This document shows, one piece after another, positions 22,028 through 35,750 of a stretch of DNA of 64,000 nt (its first letter is position 1; each line of letters opens with the position of its first letter). Location: contig BCIV01000008.1 of the NCBI GenBank assembly GCA_001600055.1, positions 1 to 64,000 on the forward strand, in the 5' to 3' direction. Both the position numbers and the translations under genes were made by a program. Source of the stretch: Filobasidium wieringae (Eukaryota > Basidiomycota > Tremellomycetes > Filobasidiales > Filobasidiaceae). The notes under the pieces are model-generated. The model saw only the letters and a program-made list of their open reading frames with translations. It had not been told where the DNA came from and did no database searches.

Positions 22028-22834
22028 TTTGTATCGGTTGATTACACGTGTATCGGTTGAGTGAGGTGAGGAAGAGTGAAAGGGAGAGGCGGGGAACGAT
22101 CCACACACTGTAGAGTTATATACTCCTCCCGGCAATGCACTGAGCACCCTCGCCAAACCTTGCCTCTCCTCCCCTGCCAGTCCCTCACTTCATGTCCTCC
22201 CCATGAAAATGAGCTGGTAGAGAGAACCTCAACAGTCCATCGATTGTCTCCACAAGATCGCTATTTCGCGTCATGTAATGTTGCGGATCGCAGATCGCAC
22301 GTATACGCCCCTACGAAGGGAGTCACGTACCGTGCAGGCAACCTCCTTTCTTAAGCGTCATGGTCTGTATTCATCCATTATCGGAAAGTCAAAAGTATTT
22401 TTAGACCAGTATTTGTCTGGCCGACTGTTGCTCGTAAGTATAATCGTAAGACCGCGCGCCAGAGTCGAGTCTTCACTTCCACGGACGATGGGATGTTGGT
22501 GTCTTAGTTTCGGTGATTTGGCTAACTCATAAAGTTTTATGCCAACAGCTTCCAGGTTTTACGTAGGACTTGTAATCTAGGGAGTCGGTGCTCTGTTCGA
22601 GCTCCGTATGCTGCAAAGATAGGCTGAGCTGTGCGAGAAGATAGGGGGTTTGCCCAATAATTAGGTGCGTCGGGCTGAGAACCGGGCTCTCCACGACGTT
22701 ACGATGCATCTGCAATCGATTCAATCAAGACTCAGACGGTCCGTTCATGTTGTCTGGATATTCATTGTATTTTCGCTTAGCCGATTACCTTGTATTTACA
22801 ACTCTACTCGACTGCTTTTTTTCCTACCCTCCAT
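22028..22834. other. Intergenic region with promoter of the small secreted-protein gene
   Basis: About 800 bp between the tandem repeat and the stop of the OPT transporter. No supported coding sequence or RNA gene. The palindrome-bearing stretch ATTACACGTGTATC near 22041 contains a CACGTG E-box, which could be a bHLH site. Confidence 0.4.
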
Positions 22835-25800
22835 TTAACTAGGTGGCGACAGACACCTATCCGTAGAATATTTCAAATCGTCTGTAAAGATAGAATGCGA
22901 TGATCAGCTATATGTCCTGAACGTTGGAGCGAATTTCGGTACTTACTACCCCACCACTCCGGGAATGGATGGTCAGTTCCTGCAGCACCAAACTATCGTA
23001 AAACATCGCGTCGTTTTAGTCAGGATCGATCAGACCGCGAGCAAACAAGGGATTTCACTTACGACTGCAAAGTTCAGGAGGAAAGAAATGACTTGTGTAC
23101 CTCCATCCAAAGCTCCGGCCAACAAGTACTGTTCGTCGGGACGAGGGTTCAGCACGGAGATTGACAGCTCACCGTGGTGGATCGAATAAACTCACGTTGT
23201 ACTTGACGAACCACCTGGGGTACTTCCTTCTAACCCACCACTGAGAGAAGACTCCAATCACCATAGAGGGGAAGACGGACTGTAGGAGTCACCCATCGCA
23301 TCAACATCCCGTACGTATGTAACGCACACTGTCCGAATGACTTACACTGTTCACTCCAACTGACATGTAACAAGAGTATTGTGTGATGACGGCAGTGTTC
23401 AAAGTGCTTAAAGTGGTTCGGATCTTGCTGTACTTTTCGGGAGTGTATCGCCAGATGAGCCAGAAAGGTACGGGTAACAAACTGTGAACAGACCGCGAAT
23501 GCAATTAGGATCGACTTCCTCCTCAAGACTCGTCAAATCTCCGATACTCACCATCCAATTCCTAGGGAAGCGGGGACTAGCCAGTAAGTCTCACTTCCAC
23601 CGAACATCTTGGGACCAAGTGCTCCCCATGAAATGGCGTTACTGTTGTAGGATTGAGCGTTTTGTCCGGACCAGATCTACACAGGTCAAGTAACTTGGTA
23701 TGAGGTGGGATCGAGGCTAAGCCGGGAAAAAAGAGGAACTCACCCTTGTCCCGGAGATGGACAACAAATCCTCCCTCTGCTGGGTAAGAATAGAGATCGC
23801 CATGACATAGTTCAAGATGGCTCCGACGACAGTACCCAGCTGATAATGAAACACTGGCATGAGGTCCTCGATCGTAGAACCACTCAATAGATTGGGTACT
23901 CACGACCTGAGACATGAACGTGGCGATGGGTGGAACTTTGAGGTATGTACCCAACTTCAAATCAGAAAGCAAAGCGATAGCTTGGATTTGAGGGGTGTAC
24001 CTGAGATTATTCGAGTTTCAGTTTCTCATGCGTCCTTCTTCTGTTCGTTTTGGCAAAAAGACGACCACATACCCATAGAGTGCAAAGTACATGTTGGCTA
24101 CGGGGTCTCCAGGGACCATGTAGGCTCCCAGCATCTGGTACAATCCGGTACCTCCCGAGGAGAACTGACCAAATCCAAGAACGGCCGCGAGGAAACTGTA
24201 TACGGTCGTGAACTAGATGACGCAGATGGATTCAGCCCATGCGTACTTTTAGATCGGTTTCGTACAGACTCACGACAAAGGCGATGACGAGAACGACAAT
24301 CAGCGCCCACCAAGGCATGTGTGATTTTCCAGCATAGTTGGTGGCCTGAGCGATGGCGAAGGAGATGACCAAGATACATCCGAACCACCATTTAGGTACA
24401 GGCTTGTATTTGAGCATCTGCATGTAATGTTCGTCCGTGATGTGTTCCGTCTCCTGTGGGCCTCCGGTGATGGCGTGCTTCCATCCGTGCGAGAATCGGT
24501 CCTTAAACCCAGCAAAGGATACGTCTTTCCAGAGGATAGAAAGACTGAATAGGGTATATCGTCAGCGTTTCAAGTCGGTGTGCGGTATTCATGGTAGACC
24601 TACTCCTTGTAGTGCCATAAGGCGACATGGACCAAAGTCGCACCGATCGACAGGTTCTAAAAGGGAGTCGTTTCAGCCACAAAGTCTCGTCCCAAGTTTT
24701 CCAGCTTCACTTACATCTACGACCAGGAACAAAGCGTTGGTAGCACTGAAACGAGCGGGCCCGATAGCGTCATATTTGGCTTCATCGAATTTCCCATCGG
24801 TAAGCAAAGCAGTCTGATTGTATTCGTTCCCGGCGACGTCGAAGATGGCTTGAGACCTAGGGAAAGAGGGTGGATCAGTGGGCGATCTCGTAACTACAAT
24901 CGTTTTTGTGGCTCACATGAAGGGGTAATCGAGACCGTTCCACCAGTTCTTGTAGTAAACGAGCTGAACAAGCGGACAGAGCTGTGTTCAGACACGATGG
25001 CAGATCTAACGTCCCGTCTCGACTCACGGGCATGAACAGTAAAGTCATACAGATCCCAATATCCTTATTAAGCTGGAACTGCAAGGGCTCGTAAAGACAA
25101 CCAGAACCGATATAGTTCCAATCGAAACTCCTATAAGCGGGCGCGAGATCGGATCGTCAGCCGAAGCAGGGCGGGGGCGGGGGTGGGAGGTATCGAGCCA
25201 CCTGAACGTACCACTCGAGGAACCCCATGCCTTCGTTGTTACTTCCTCCACCGAAGACGTTCCGGAGGACGGGGTCGGTATGGTTGACCAGGCAGACGAT
25301 GGAGACTGCGCCCAATAAGGGGAAGATCCTGGAAACGCGCGGGGAACGGATGAGCATGCGCGCGCCAGTTTGTGTGTCACGTATACTATAGCTTACCATT
25401 GGGGAAGGACTGGAACGATATCGGCAGGGTAATCAGCGATCGCTCAGGTTCCCTTTCGATCAAACCGGACTCACTCTCGTAAACAAACATAACGGCGAAA
25501 ATGATCCAGAAGAACTTGGCCCTCTTCGTGCCCAACCCATCGAAATGTAAAGCCTGGAACGTGTTGGCGACACTGATCTGAGAGGGGAAGAGCGCGTAGG
25601 AAGGTTTGACACAGAGGTCGGTGAGCATGCCGGCCATCCCGTATCCGATCAATTGGGAGGAGAGGAGGGTGAAGATGGCGATACCCGCGTTCATCTTGTT
25701 ATCGCTGTTCGAAAGAGACGTGGGAGGGGACCCGGTAAGCCGTTCGATCGGGGATGTTTTAGGGGTTATCGGGATAGGACGACTCACTAGAACAAGTCCT

Positions 25801-26488
25801 GGACGGAGATGACTTGGATGGCGAGGGCAGAGGAAGCCGCGGTGGAACACATGATGAGGGCGAATCCATGCTCTTTGATGTTGACTGCAAGAAGGAAAGG
25901 ATGAGTTCGGTTCTCAATCCAGGTGGTGCTGCCAACCGGCAAGAGTGCTCACAGGGACCAGGGTTGATGTATCTGAAGACACCTCGACTGGGGAGGAACT
26001 TTGCCATGGCTTGACCGAAAAAGTAGATGATGATCAACAAGAAAGAGGTCGATACGGAGAGGGATTGAGGTCTGTCGATCGGGGCGGAGAGATGATGAGC
26101 GGGTGCGCTCGGCTTCAAGCGTTGACAGAGACCTGGGGACTCACTTGAAGAAGTACAATTGACCGAGACAAGCTGCGAAACAACTGAATCCCAGTCCGAG
26201 GAACATGGACCTGAAAGTGACGACAGGCAGAGTCTCATCGTCATAAGTCGACAAGACCTTGATGGCGACATCGTGATTGTTCTCCACGGCGTATTCTTCC
26301 TCGGTCGCGGTCCCATCCTGAATCCTCTTCTCCATGTCGAGGACGTCATCGGCGTGTGTGGCAGGGGTGACTTGAACTTCGGTGGTATCCTTTTCATTGT
26401 AATAGTCCTTCTTATCGTCGGAATATTCACGCTCGAAAGGAGGTTGGGAGTGGTTCAGAGCCGTCGGCTCGAAATCGCGGGAACTCAT
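22835..26488 (-). CDS. OPT-family oligopeptide transporter
   Basis: Many short exons on the minus strand encode a polytopic membrane protein. The N-terminus (MSSRDFEPTALNHSQPPFER) is hydrophilic and acidic. The first membrane segment region reads TFRSMFLGLGFSCFAACLGQ LYFF, followed by blocks typical of small-oligopeptide transporters. Near the C-terminus are VFPSMVIGVFSQWWVRRKYP, YLLAGALDGGTQVISFLLNF, FGAAGTDHPFPEWWG and a final NDLKYSTDRC, which is the characteristic OPT ending. OPT proteins import tetra- or pentapeptides, glutathione or metal-peptide complexes with protons at the plasma membrane. The start at 26488 is the first in-frame ATG; the open frame extends upstream only with a GTG. 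The last intron and stop (22835) were phase-checked; most internal borders were read approximately. Confidence 0.92.
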
Positions 26489-27417
26489 GGTCAGGGAAGA
26501 GGTTGACCGAGTGGATGTGTGAGGTGGGTCTGGGAGTGGAGTGGTCGTGCGAGCGAGTGACACGGACTTGTAGCTAGATTGATAGCCCCTCTATATACGT
26601 CGCGATGTGCAACGACGAGTATAGAGTGTAGATTACGAGGGTGTGCGCACATGGTACCACTCACTACGAACCGGTGGAGGTTGGCTATAATAAATCTCGT
26701 CGTCAGAACTCTGCGAGATAAGGCGCCATCGCTCTGCCTCTGAGATCCGGGGAATTAGAGAAACTGGATCCAGCACCGTCCGTCCGTTCGGGTCAGTCGC
26801 CGTTGTACGGAGGAGAATCCTCCAGAGGCTATCGCGCAATCTCGAGATGTGGACGAAATTAGAACCGGAATCGTTATCTATTCTCGCGCTTGAAGACGCG
26901 CTGTCGGTCTTTACCGGGATATCAGCCGATCGGGTGGATGGGGATGGTCGGTTCCAGGGCTGGATGGATAGGGAGACTGATAGGTAGGTCGAGGCATATG
27001 GCTCCAGGATGAGTCGAGTGAGTGAGAGAGTGACGGGTAGCGAGGCAGATTGCAGATTGTATCGCAGTGGAGAGCGAGATTTTGGTTGCACGCGGCACCT
27101 TTTCCTTGCAGATGAACGCTATCAATCCAATCAATCTGCCGAGATCTGACGCCAGCATGCCGATCGCAGTGATCTCGGCATCGGTAGCTGTTCAATCTGA
27201 TCACGTGATTTTAGGTGAACTGACTGGTACTTTTCACCGAATACACGGGTAGTAGACAATGCACCGTATCAGATGAAGCTTCAGGTAATTCGATGTGTCA
27301 ACAAACAACAAAGACAACAAACCCGGTTGATTCAGCAAAACCCCTAATTCGTTCTTCTCATTCGCTCACACAGACTTCTTCATTCTCACCATCGACACCG
27401 CCAACATCGCCACCGTC
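26489..27417. other. Divergent intergenic region, OPT transporter / SMC4
   Basis: About 930 bp between two divergent start codons. Open frames on the minus strand (26633-27204) lack protein character. Both promoters must be here. No known operator was recognised. Confidence 0.4.
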
Positions 27418-30400
27418 ATGCCACCTAGAAGAACGACTAGGCTCAGTGCAGCCTCATCCGCAAGTTCTACGTCCGCGGTGCAATCGGTACCTCCCGTGAC
27501 ACGCACTCGAAGACAAACTAGACTTAGCGTAGCTTCTTCCTTACAAGACGATGACGACGAGAACAACGACGATCGAGGGAGTGATTCGGGTGACAGCCTG
27601 TTGGATGAGGAAGACGAGAGCGAAGAGGAATCCACCCCTGTCCCGCCCAAACGCGCGACGGGAACATCAAGATCAAACCCCATAGCGTCTTCTTCCATAA
27701 CGACCAAACCTCCTTCCCGAAAACCACCTGTTGCTAGAGGGAAAGCTAAAGTTACTGAACCTGCGGCGAGCGTGAGGAGGTCAGCTAGGTTATCAGTTTC
27801 GCCTGTCCCTGAAGCAGCTCCGGTGAAAGCGACACGGAATGGGAAGGTGCAGAAGAAGAAGGTGGTCGATTCTGACGATAGTGAGGAACACGATATGGAA
27901 GAGAGCGTGGTGGTAGCTGCACAAAGGGAAGATGGAGATGACGAGGATGAGGATGAGGACTCGCTTGCCGAGGATCCAGATAGGACGATACAACCAGGAG
28001 ACGACGATCTTGTAGAAGACGTCAAACCTACCCTCACCTCGCCGTCTAAATCTTCCATCCGCGATCAAGAGCAACCAAACGAATCTTCAGACGAAGAAGA
28101 AGATTTCATCGAACAGGATCTGGTGGAACAGTCAATCCGGTTTGGAAAGACCGGTTCTGCCACACCCTGTCCTCTCTCCCCGACGAAACTCCAACCGGGG
28201 TTATCTTCCCCGAAGAAACCTTCACAAGAAACGTTACAATCCGCTCGATTCGCTTCCTCATCGGATGTCAAAGTGCAATCGCTCCCTCCCTCCGTACCGA
28301 TGATCGAACAGGGACCGAAAAAGAGGTTGGTCATTCGGAAAATGGCTTTGGTCAATTTCAAGAGTTACAAGGGTAGACAAGAGATTGGTCCTTTCCACAA
28401 GGTGATTTGCTTACGCTTACCTATCATATTCCTCATGTATCCGACTGACCGCTCCAAAATCCCTTCAGTCATTCTCCGCCATCGTCGGACCGAACGGATC
28501 GGGGAAATCGAACACGATCGACGCCATGCTCTTTGTCTTTGGTTATAGAGCTAGCAAGATGCGTCAAGGGAAGCTGAGCGAGTTGATCCATAACTCAGAG
28601 GGTTCGGAGGATTTGGATAGTTGTTCCGTAGAGGTCTGGTTCGAGGAGATTATCGATCAAGTGAGTCCTATAGTCGTCGATGCGATGTCGCTCGAGCTGA
28701 TAAGCGACATCCCGATAGCCCGGATCAGAGGCGTACGAGGTCGTCCCCGGTTCTCAATTGGTCGTCGCTCGAACGGCGTTCAGGAACAATTCCAGCAAAT
28801 ACACGATCAACGACAAGGCCAGTACGTTTAGTGAAGTCACCACGTTGCTCAAGAGTCGTGGGATCGATTTGGATCACAAGAGGTTCTTGATCTTGCAGGT
28901 ACGATCTCCTAGCCTTCCACACGTCGGTCTCTGTGACCCTGATTGACGTGGAATGTTTTCGTCCATCAGGGGGAAGTCGAATCGATCGCTCAGATGAAAC
29001 CGAAAGGCGCGACCGAGCATGAAGACGGTCTCCTGGAATACCTGGAGGATATCATCGGGACTTCAAAGTATAAACTACCCATCGAAGAGGCCCAAGTGCG
29101 CGTCGATGAGCTCAACGAGGCTAGGGGGGAACGTTTGGGTAGGCTCAAGTTGGTCGAGAGGGAAAAGTCTGGGTTGGAGGTGAGTCCGCGACGGGTCGGA
29201 TCTCGTCGGGGTCAGCTGCTAATGGTCCGTAATGATTGTTAGGGGAAGAAACAAGAGGCGGAGGATTACTTGAGGGATACCAACGAGTTGACGAGGAAGA
29301 AATCGTTGCTCTATCAATTGCACATGTATACCTTGAAGAATAACATCGAGATCACGAACAAGACCATGGTGAGTCGTCGAATCTGGACGGAAATGACAGG
29401 CGAGTATTGATCATCCCCACGCCGTTAGGAAAAATTCCAAGTCAAACTCGCCAAGGAACAAGAGATGAACGCCGGGACGATCCAGGATATCGATAACTTG
29501 CAAAAGGCTTTCAACGAAAAGTTGGAGGCTTACGAAGAGGTCAAACATCACGTGGACGTGTTGGTCAAGGAAGCCAAACGATTCGAAAAGGAAGAGCTGT
29601 CCTTGGGTGAAAAGAGGAAACATTTGATCACCAAGCAGAAGAAGTTGAAAAAGGCCATTACTGATGTAAGGGAGATTTCTGAGCATATCCCGTTTGCGCG
29701 AGACGTGCTCATCTATGCCGCTTCAACGTAGGACACCCATGCGAAGAATGAAGCCACTTACGGAGCCAAATCGCAAGCGGAAGAGATCGACAAGATGCGA
29801 AACCAGGTGGATGAACTCGAGCACCGTCTCGTCAAAGAGGAAGCCGATCTGGAAGAGGTTAGGGATAGTCTCAAGGGTGCGTGAACTCTCCTCGATTCAA
29901 AAAAAAACCTTGACACGCACTGACGGCTCAGGGGAGGACTTACAGACAAGACGGACCGATTCACTACCAAGATTGAAGTTTGTCAGCGTGAATTGGAACC
30001 GTGGATGGCCAAGATCAACGAGAGACAGTCTGCGGTCGACGTCGCCGAGTCCGAGAAGAAGGTTCTTGCCGGAAAGATGGTCGCTGGTGAGAAGGCGTTG
30101 GAAGACGCTCACAAGAGTCTTGAGGAGCTGGTCCAGAGCGTTCAGTCAAAGGTTAGATAGCTTCTTCAGAGAAACCGATAAATTGGTCAGTTGATCGCCG
30201 TCCGTAACTATAGCGCGAAGAAAGAAAGGCGCTCGAAGAGGAAAAGGATGAAATGCACAAGCAGTTGGGTACTGTGCAGAAAAAGGTGCAGGTAAAGATC
30301 GCGAATTATTCTCTTTGTCTATTCAAACATGCTGAGAACCATCCTGTTGTAGGGTATGGTGAACAATTCCGATGCACTCAGGGCAAAGGTGACTGCAGCT

Positions 30401-33327
30401 AGACAGAAGGCTGATGATGCCAAGGCTTCTTTGGCAAGCAACAAGTCGGAGAACGCAGTTCTGAGCACACTTACCAAGCTCAAAACTCAGGGCCGGCTTA
30501 AGGGTTTCCATGTGAGTCGTCAGCCACCATTATTGACATCCGACGATCTTGCTGACTTGGTTTTGGCGTATAGGGTCGATTGGGTGATCTGGGTGTAATC
30601 GATGACAAGTACGACGTCGCCGTAACGACAGCCTGTGGAGCGCTGAACAGCCTGGTGGTCGACGAGGTCGAACAAGGTCAAGCTTGTATTGAAGTTTTGC
30701 GAAGGGGGAATATCGGCCGAGCCTCGATCATGGTTCTGGACAAACTTCCTGCTAGGAATCTCAGTCCGATCGCCACGCCTGAGAATGTTCCACGACTATT
30801 CGATCTGATTAAGCCCAAAGACCCAAAATTTGCTCAGGCATTCTACAAGGGAGTCATGAATACACTCGTAGCGGAAGACTTGGAACAGGCGCAAAGGATC
30901 GGGTACGGCAAACAGCGTTGGCGGGTGGTCACGCTGGCAGGGCAACTCATCGATCCATCCGGTACCATGTCCGGAGGAGGAGCAAGGGTACAACGAGGAG
31001 GCATGAGCTCGAAGTTTGTGGGCGACAAGGTCGAGCCCGAAGTGATCGCCAAGTACGAAGAGGAAGTCGTACAAGCACAACAGGCCTTTACCGAGTTCCA
31101 AGGGGACCGCAAGGCACTCGAACAAGAGGTTGCGCGATTGAACAAACAGATCCCGGACATCGAGGTAGCGATGGAGAAGCTAGACCTCGACTTGAACAAT
31201 AGCGATCAAAGGATCGCCAATGCTAAGGATAGGTTGAAAGAAGTCAGGTGAGTTCGCCTAGAATGGTTCTACCCGAAAGATTGGTTCTGAAGTCCTGATA
31301 CTTTGTTCCCCTTAGTGCGCAAGCCAAACCCGATGCCAACGATCAGAAGCGAATCAAGACTTTGAGCAGCGAGATCGTTGCACACGAAGCGGAGCTCAAG
31401 AAACTCCGAACGAAAGCCTCGGCCATCGAGGAGCAAATCAAGGATTTGCAGGAGAAAATCCTAGAGGTCGGAGGAGTCAAGCTTCGAGCCCTCCAGTCCA
31501 AAGTCGGAAATACCAAAAACTTGATAGAGCTCGCGGGGGAGAACATGACCAAGGCTGAAGTAGCGCAAGCAAAGGCTGAGCGAGATTCAGAAAAGTTCGA
31601 AAAGGCCTTGGCTGGTAGCGCTGAAAAGTTGAAAGAGCTTGAGACTGAGCTTGTCACAATAGAAGCAGATTGGAAAGGCTGCTCCAACGACTTGAGAACG
31701 ATCGAGACTAAAGTCAATGAGGCACAAGTGGGAATGGAAGCCGTTCAGGATACCTTGACGGAAGCGAAGCAAGAACTGGAGGAGAAGACAGCTAGCATCA
31801 ACTCTTTCCGAGCTTTAGAGCTAGAAATTAGCCAGAAGATGGAAGAACAAGGGAAATCTTTGAAGGATCACTATGCCAAGTTCAAACATTGGGAGAAGAG
31901 GTTCCAGGAGTTGGAGCTAGCCGAGATTGAGTAAGTATGCAGAAAGGGTGCTTGCGCTGATCTGTCCGACTGATATGTAACAACGCCGTAGCGAGGACGA
32001 TGATGAAGAGGAAGAGCACGCGGAGGATGCTATGCAAGTCGACGACGACGTCAAGCAGGAGAACGGGGACGACCAATCTATTCAACCCGTTGTCCGCCGA
32101 GAGAAGCAGACACACCAGCTTGTCGAGCATAGTGATGATGAGCTGCAAGATCTCAATCGTGATGTCCTGAATGCAGAGATCACGCAACTCGAAGGTGAGT
32201 GAACGATTGTCGACTGTCGTTGTTCAGATCTCTAACGGTTTGCTTGGCATTGTAGAGGAACTTGGAAAGATGAAGCCGAATCTCAACGTGCTTGCCGAAT
32301 ACCGTAAACGAGAAAACGAGTATCTCGACCGAGCCAAAGACTTGGAAACAATCACATTTGAGCGTGACCAAGCGAAGCAACAGTATGATGACCTTCGAAA
32401 GACGAGATTGGAAGAGTTCATGGTCGGTTTCAGTGCGATCAGTAGCAAGCTGAAAGAGATGTATCAAGTAAGTGGTGTTGCTGTGCGGGGACGATCGGTG
32501 ATGCTCGATCTCATATCGTTTGCAATGATAGATGATCACTCTAGGAGGTAATGCGGAACTGGAACTGGTCGATAGTATGGATCCTTTCTCCGAGGGCATC
32601 ATCTTCAGTGTCATGCCGCCCAAGAAGAGTTGGAAGAATATCTCCAACCTGTCCGGAGGAGAAAAGGTATGTACAGAAGAATAGGATACAGAATGTGAGG
32701 TGAGAGCTGATTGGCGTTACCGTTTTAAGACCTTGAGTTCTCTCGCTTTGGTATTCGCACTGCATGTGTTCAAGGTCAGTCTTCCTCACAAAAATCCCGT
32801 TCGTTGAGCGAAAACTGATATATATACTCTCAAACAGCCTACGCCACTGTATTTCATGGACGAGATTGACGCCGCATTGGATTTCCGAAACGTGTCGATC
32901 ATTGCCAATTACATCAAATCCAAAACTGAGGCCGCTCAGTTGTGAGTTTCAATGGCTTGATTCGCTTAAAGCTTACTACAGCCGTGCTAACATTTGACGT
33001 TGGTTCATAGCATCATCATCTCGCTGCGAAATGACATGTTCGAATTGAGTCACCGACTCGTAGGGATCTACAAAACTAACAACGTGAGTACAGCGGTGCA
33101 AAGTATGTGTTTCAGAATACAGGCCCGCTGACCTGATATGTGTGACCTTTCCCTTCGGATTTCAGTGCACAAAGGTAAGAAAAGTAGAATTCGCTTGCGT
33201 CTGAGACCTGATCACTTACACTCTCGTTCTTATCTCACAGAGTATCGCTATCGATAACAAGGACATTCGAATGCAAGCTCGGGTGTCTGCTCCAGCACCG
33301 CAGGTCCCGACTGTCATCGCAGTATGA
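27418..33327 (+). CDS. SMC4: Condensin subunit SMC4
   Basis: About 20 exons encode an SMC ATPase of condensin, which compacts mitotic chromosomes as an SMC2-SMC4 heterodimer. The first exon (27418 to about 28402) is a disordered Ser/Asp/Glu-rich tail typical of SMC4. The head follows: MALVNFKSYKGRQEIGPFHK, then Walker A VGPNGSGKSN and DAMLFVFGYRASKMRQGKLS, which distinguishes SMC4 from other SMCs. Two long coiled coils flank a hinge (GRLKGFHGRLGDLGVIDDKY to TMSGGGARVQRGG). The C-terminal head carries NLSGGEK, Walker B LYFMDEIDAALDFRN and the D-loop. The stop TGA at 33325-33327 follows VPTVIAV. A 9-nt exon (33166-33174, Cys-Thr-Lys) links YKTNN to SIAIDNK. Confidence 0.95.
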
Positions 33328-33636
33328 GCCTTCAGATTGAGGCCTTCGTTTTCGCTCCTTTTTTTATTCTCCTCAAAAGGACAACCTGGTTTCTTGCTAC
33401 CGTATGTAATGTATATAACTGGGTGATTGTAGCTGTATCTACCTTGTACCTTGTAGAACGAGGAATGACCTTGATGATTGCGCCTTGAACGATTTCATTT
33501 ACGCGCTTTACGCGACGCGATTCTCGAGTCTCCACTTGCTCACAATCTTCTTGGTAGAGCAATCCAGGTATCAGTCGACCTCAAGCTTGTCTACTACTAC
33601 ATCACTCACATTAGAACGCAACGAGCTCACTCAACA
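33328..33636. other. Intergenic region between SMC4 and MSI1
   Basis: About 310 bp, same-strand spacing, holding the SMC4 3' end and MSI1 promoter. A T-rich run near 33359-33367 may belong to the SMC4 3' end signal. Nothing else is recognisable. Confidence 0.4.
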
Positions 33637-35578
<1,942 letters not shown>

Positions 35579-35750
35579 CATTCGAATCACAAAGTCTTGT
35601 ATATGGAAGCAAGGATACAACTACAAATGCACTTATATACATATACAACGTTTCTACGTCACTACAAAGCTATGTCCCCTGAATGTGAGTATGGGCAAAT
35701 TGAGCCGTGATGGATGGAGGGTATAGGTTTAGTCGGTCAGTCTATTTATG

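Noticed and set aside
26489..26563. N-terminal extension of the OPT transporter
   Set aside because: The upstream frame is open but begins with GTG, not ATG; the first ATG is at 26488.
27366..28058. 230-aa Ser-rich open frame opposite SMC4 exon 1
   Set aside because: It is the antisense shadow of the acidic, serine-rich SMC4 tail; no splice or domain support.
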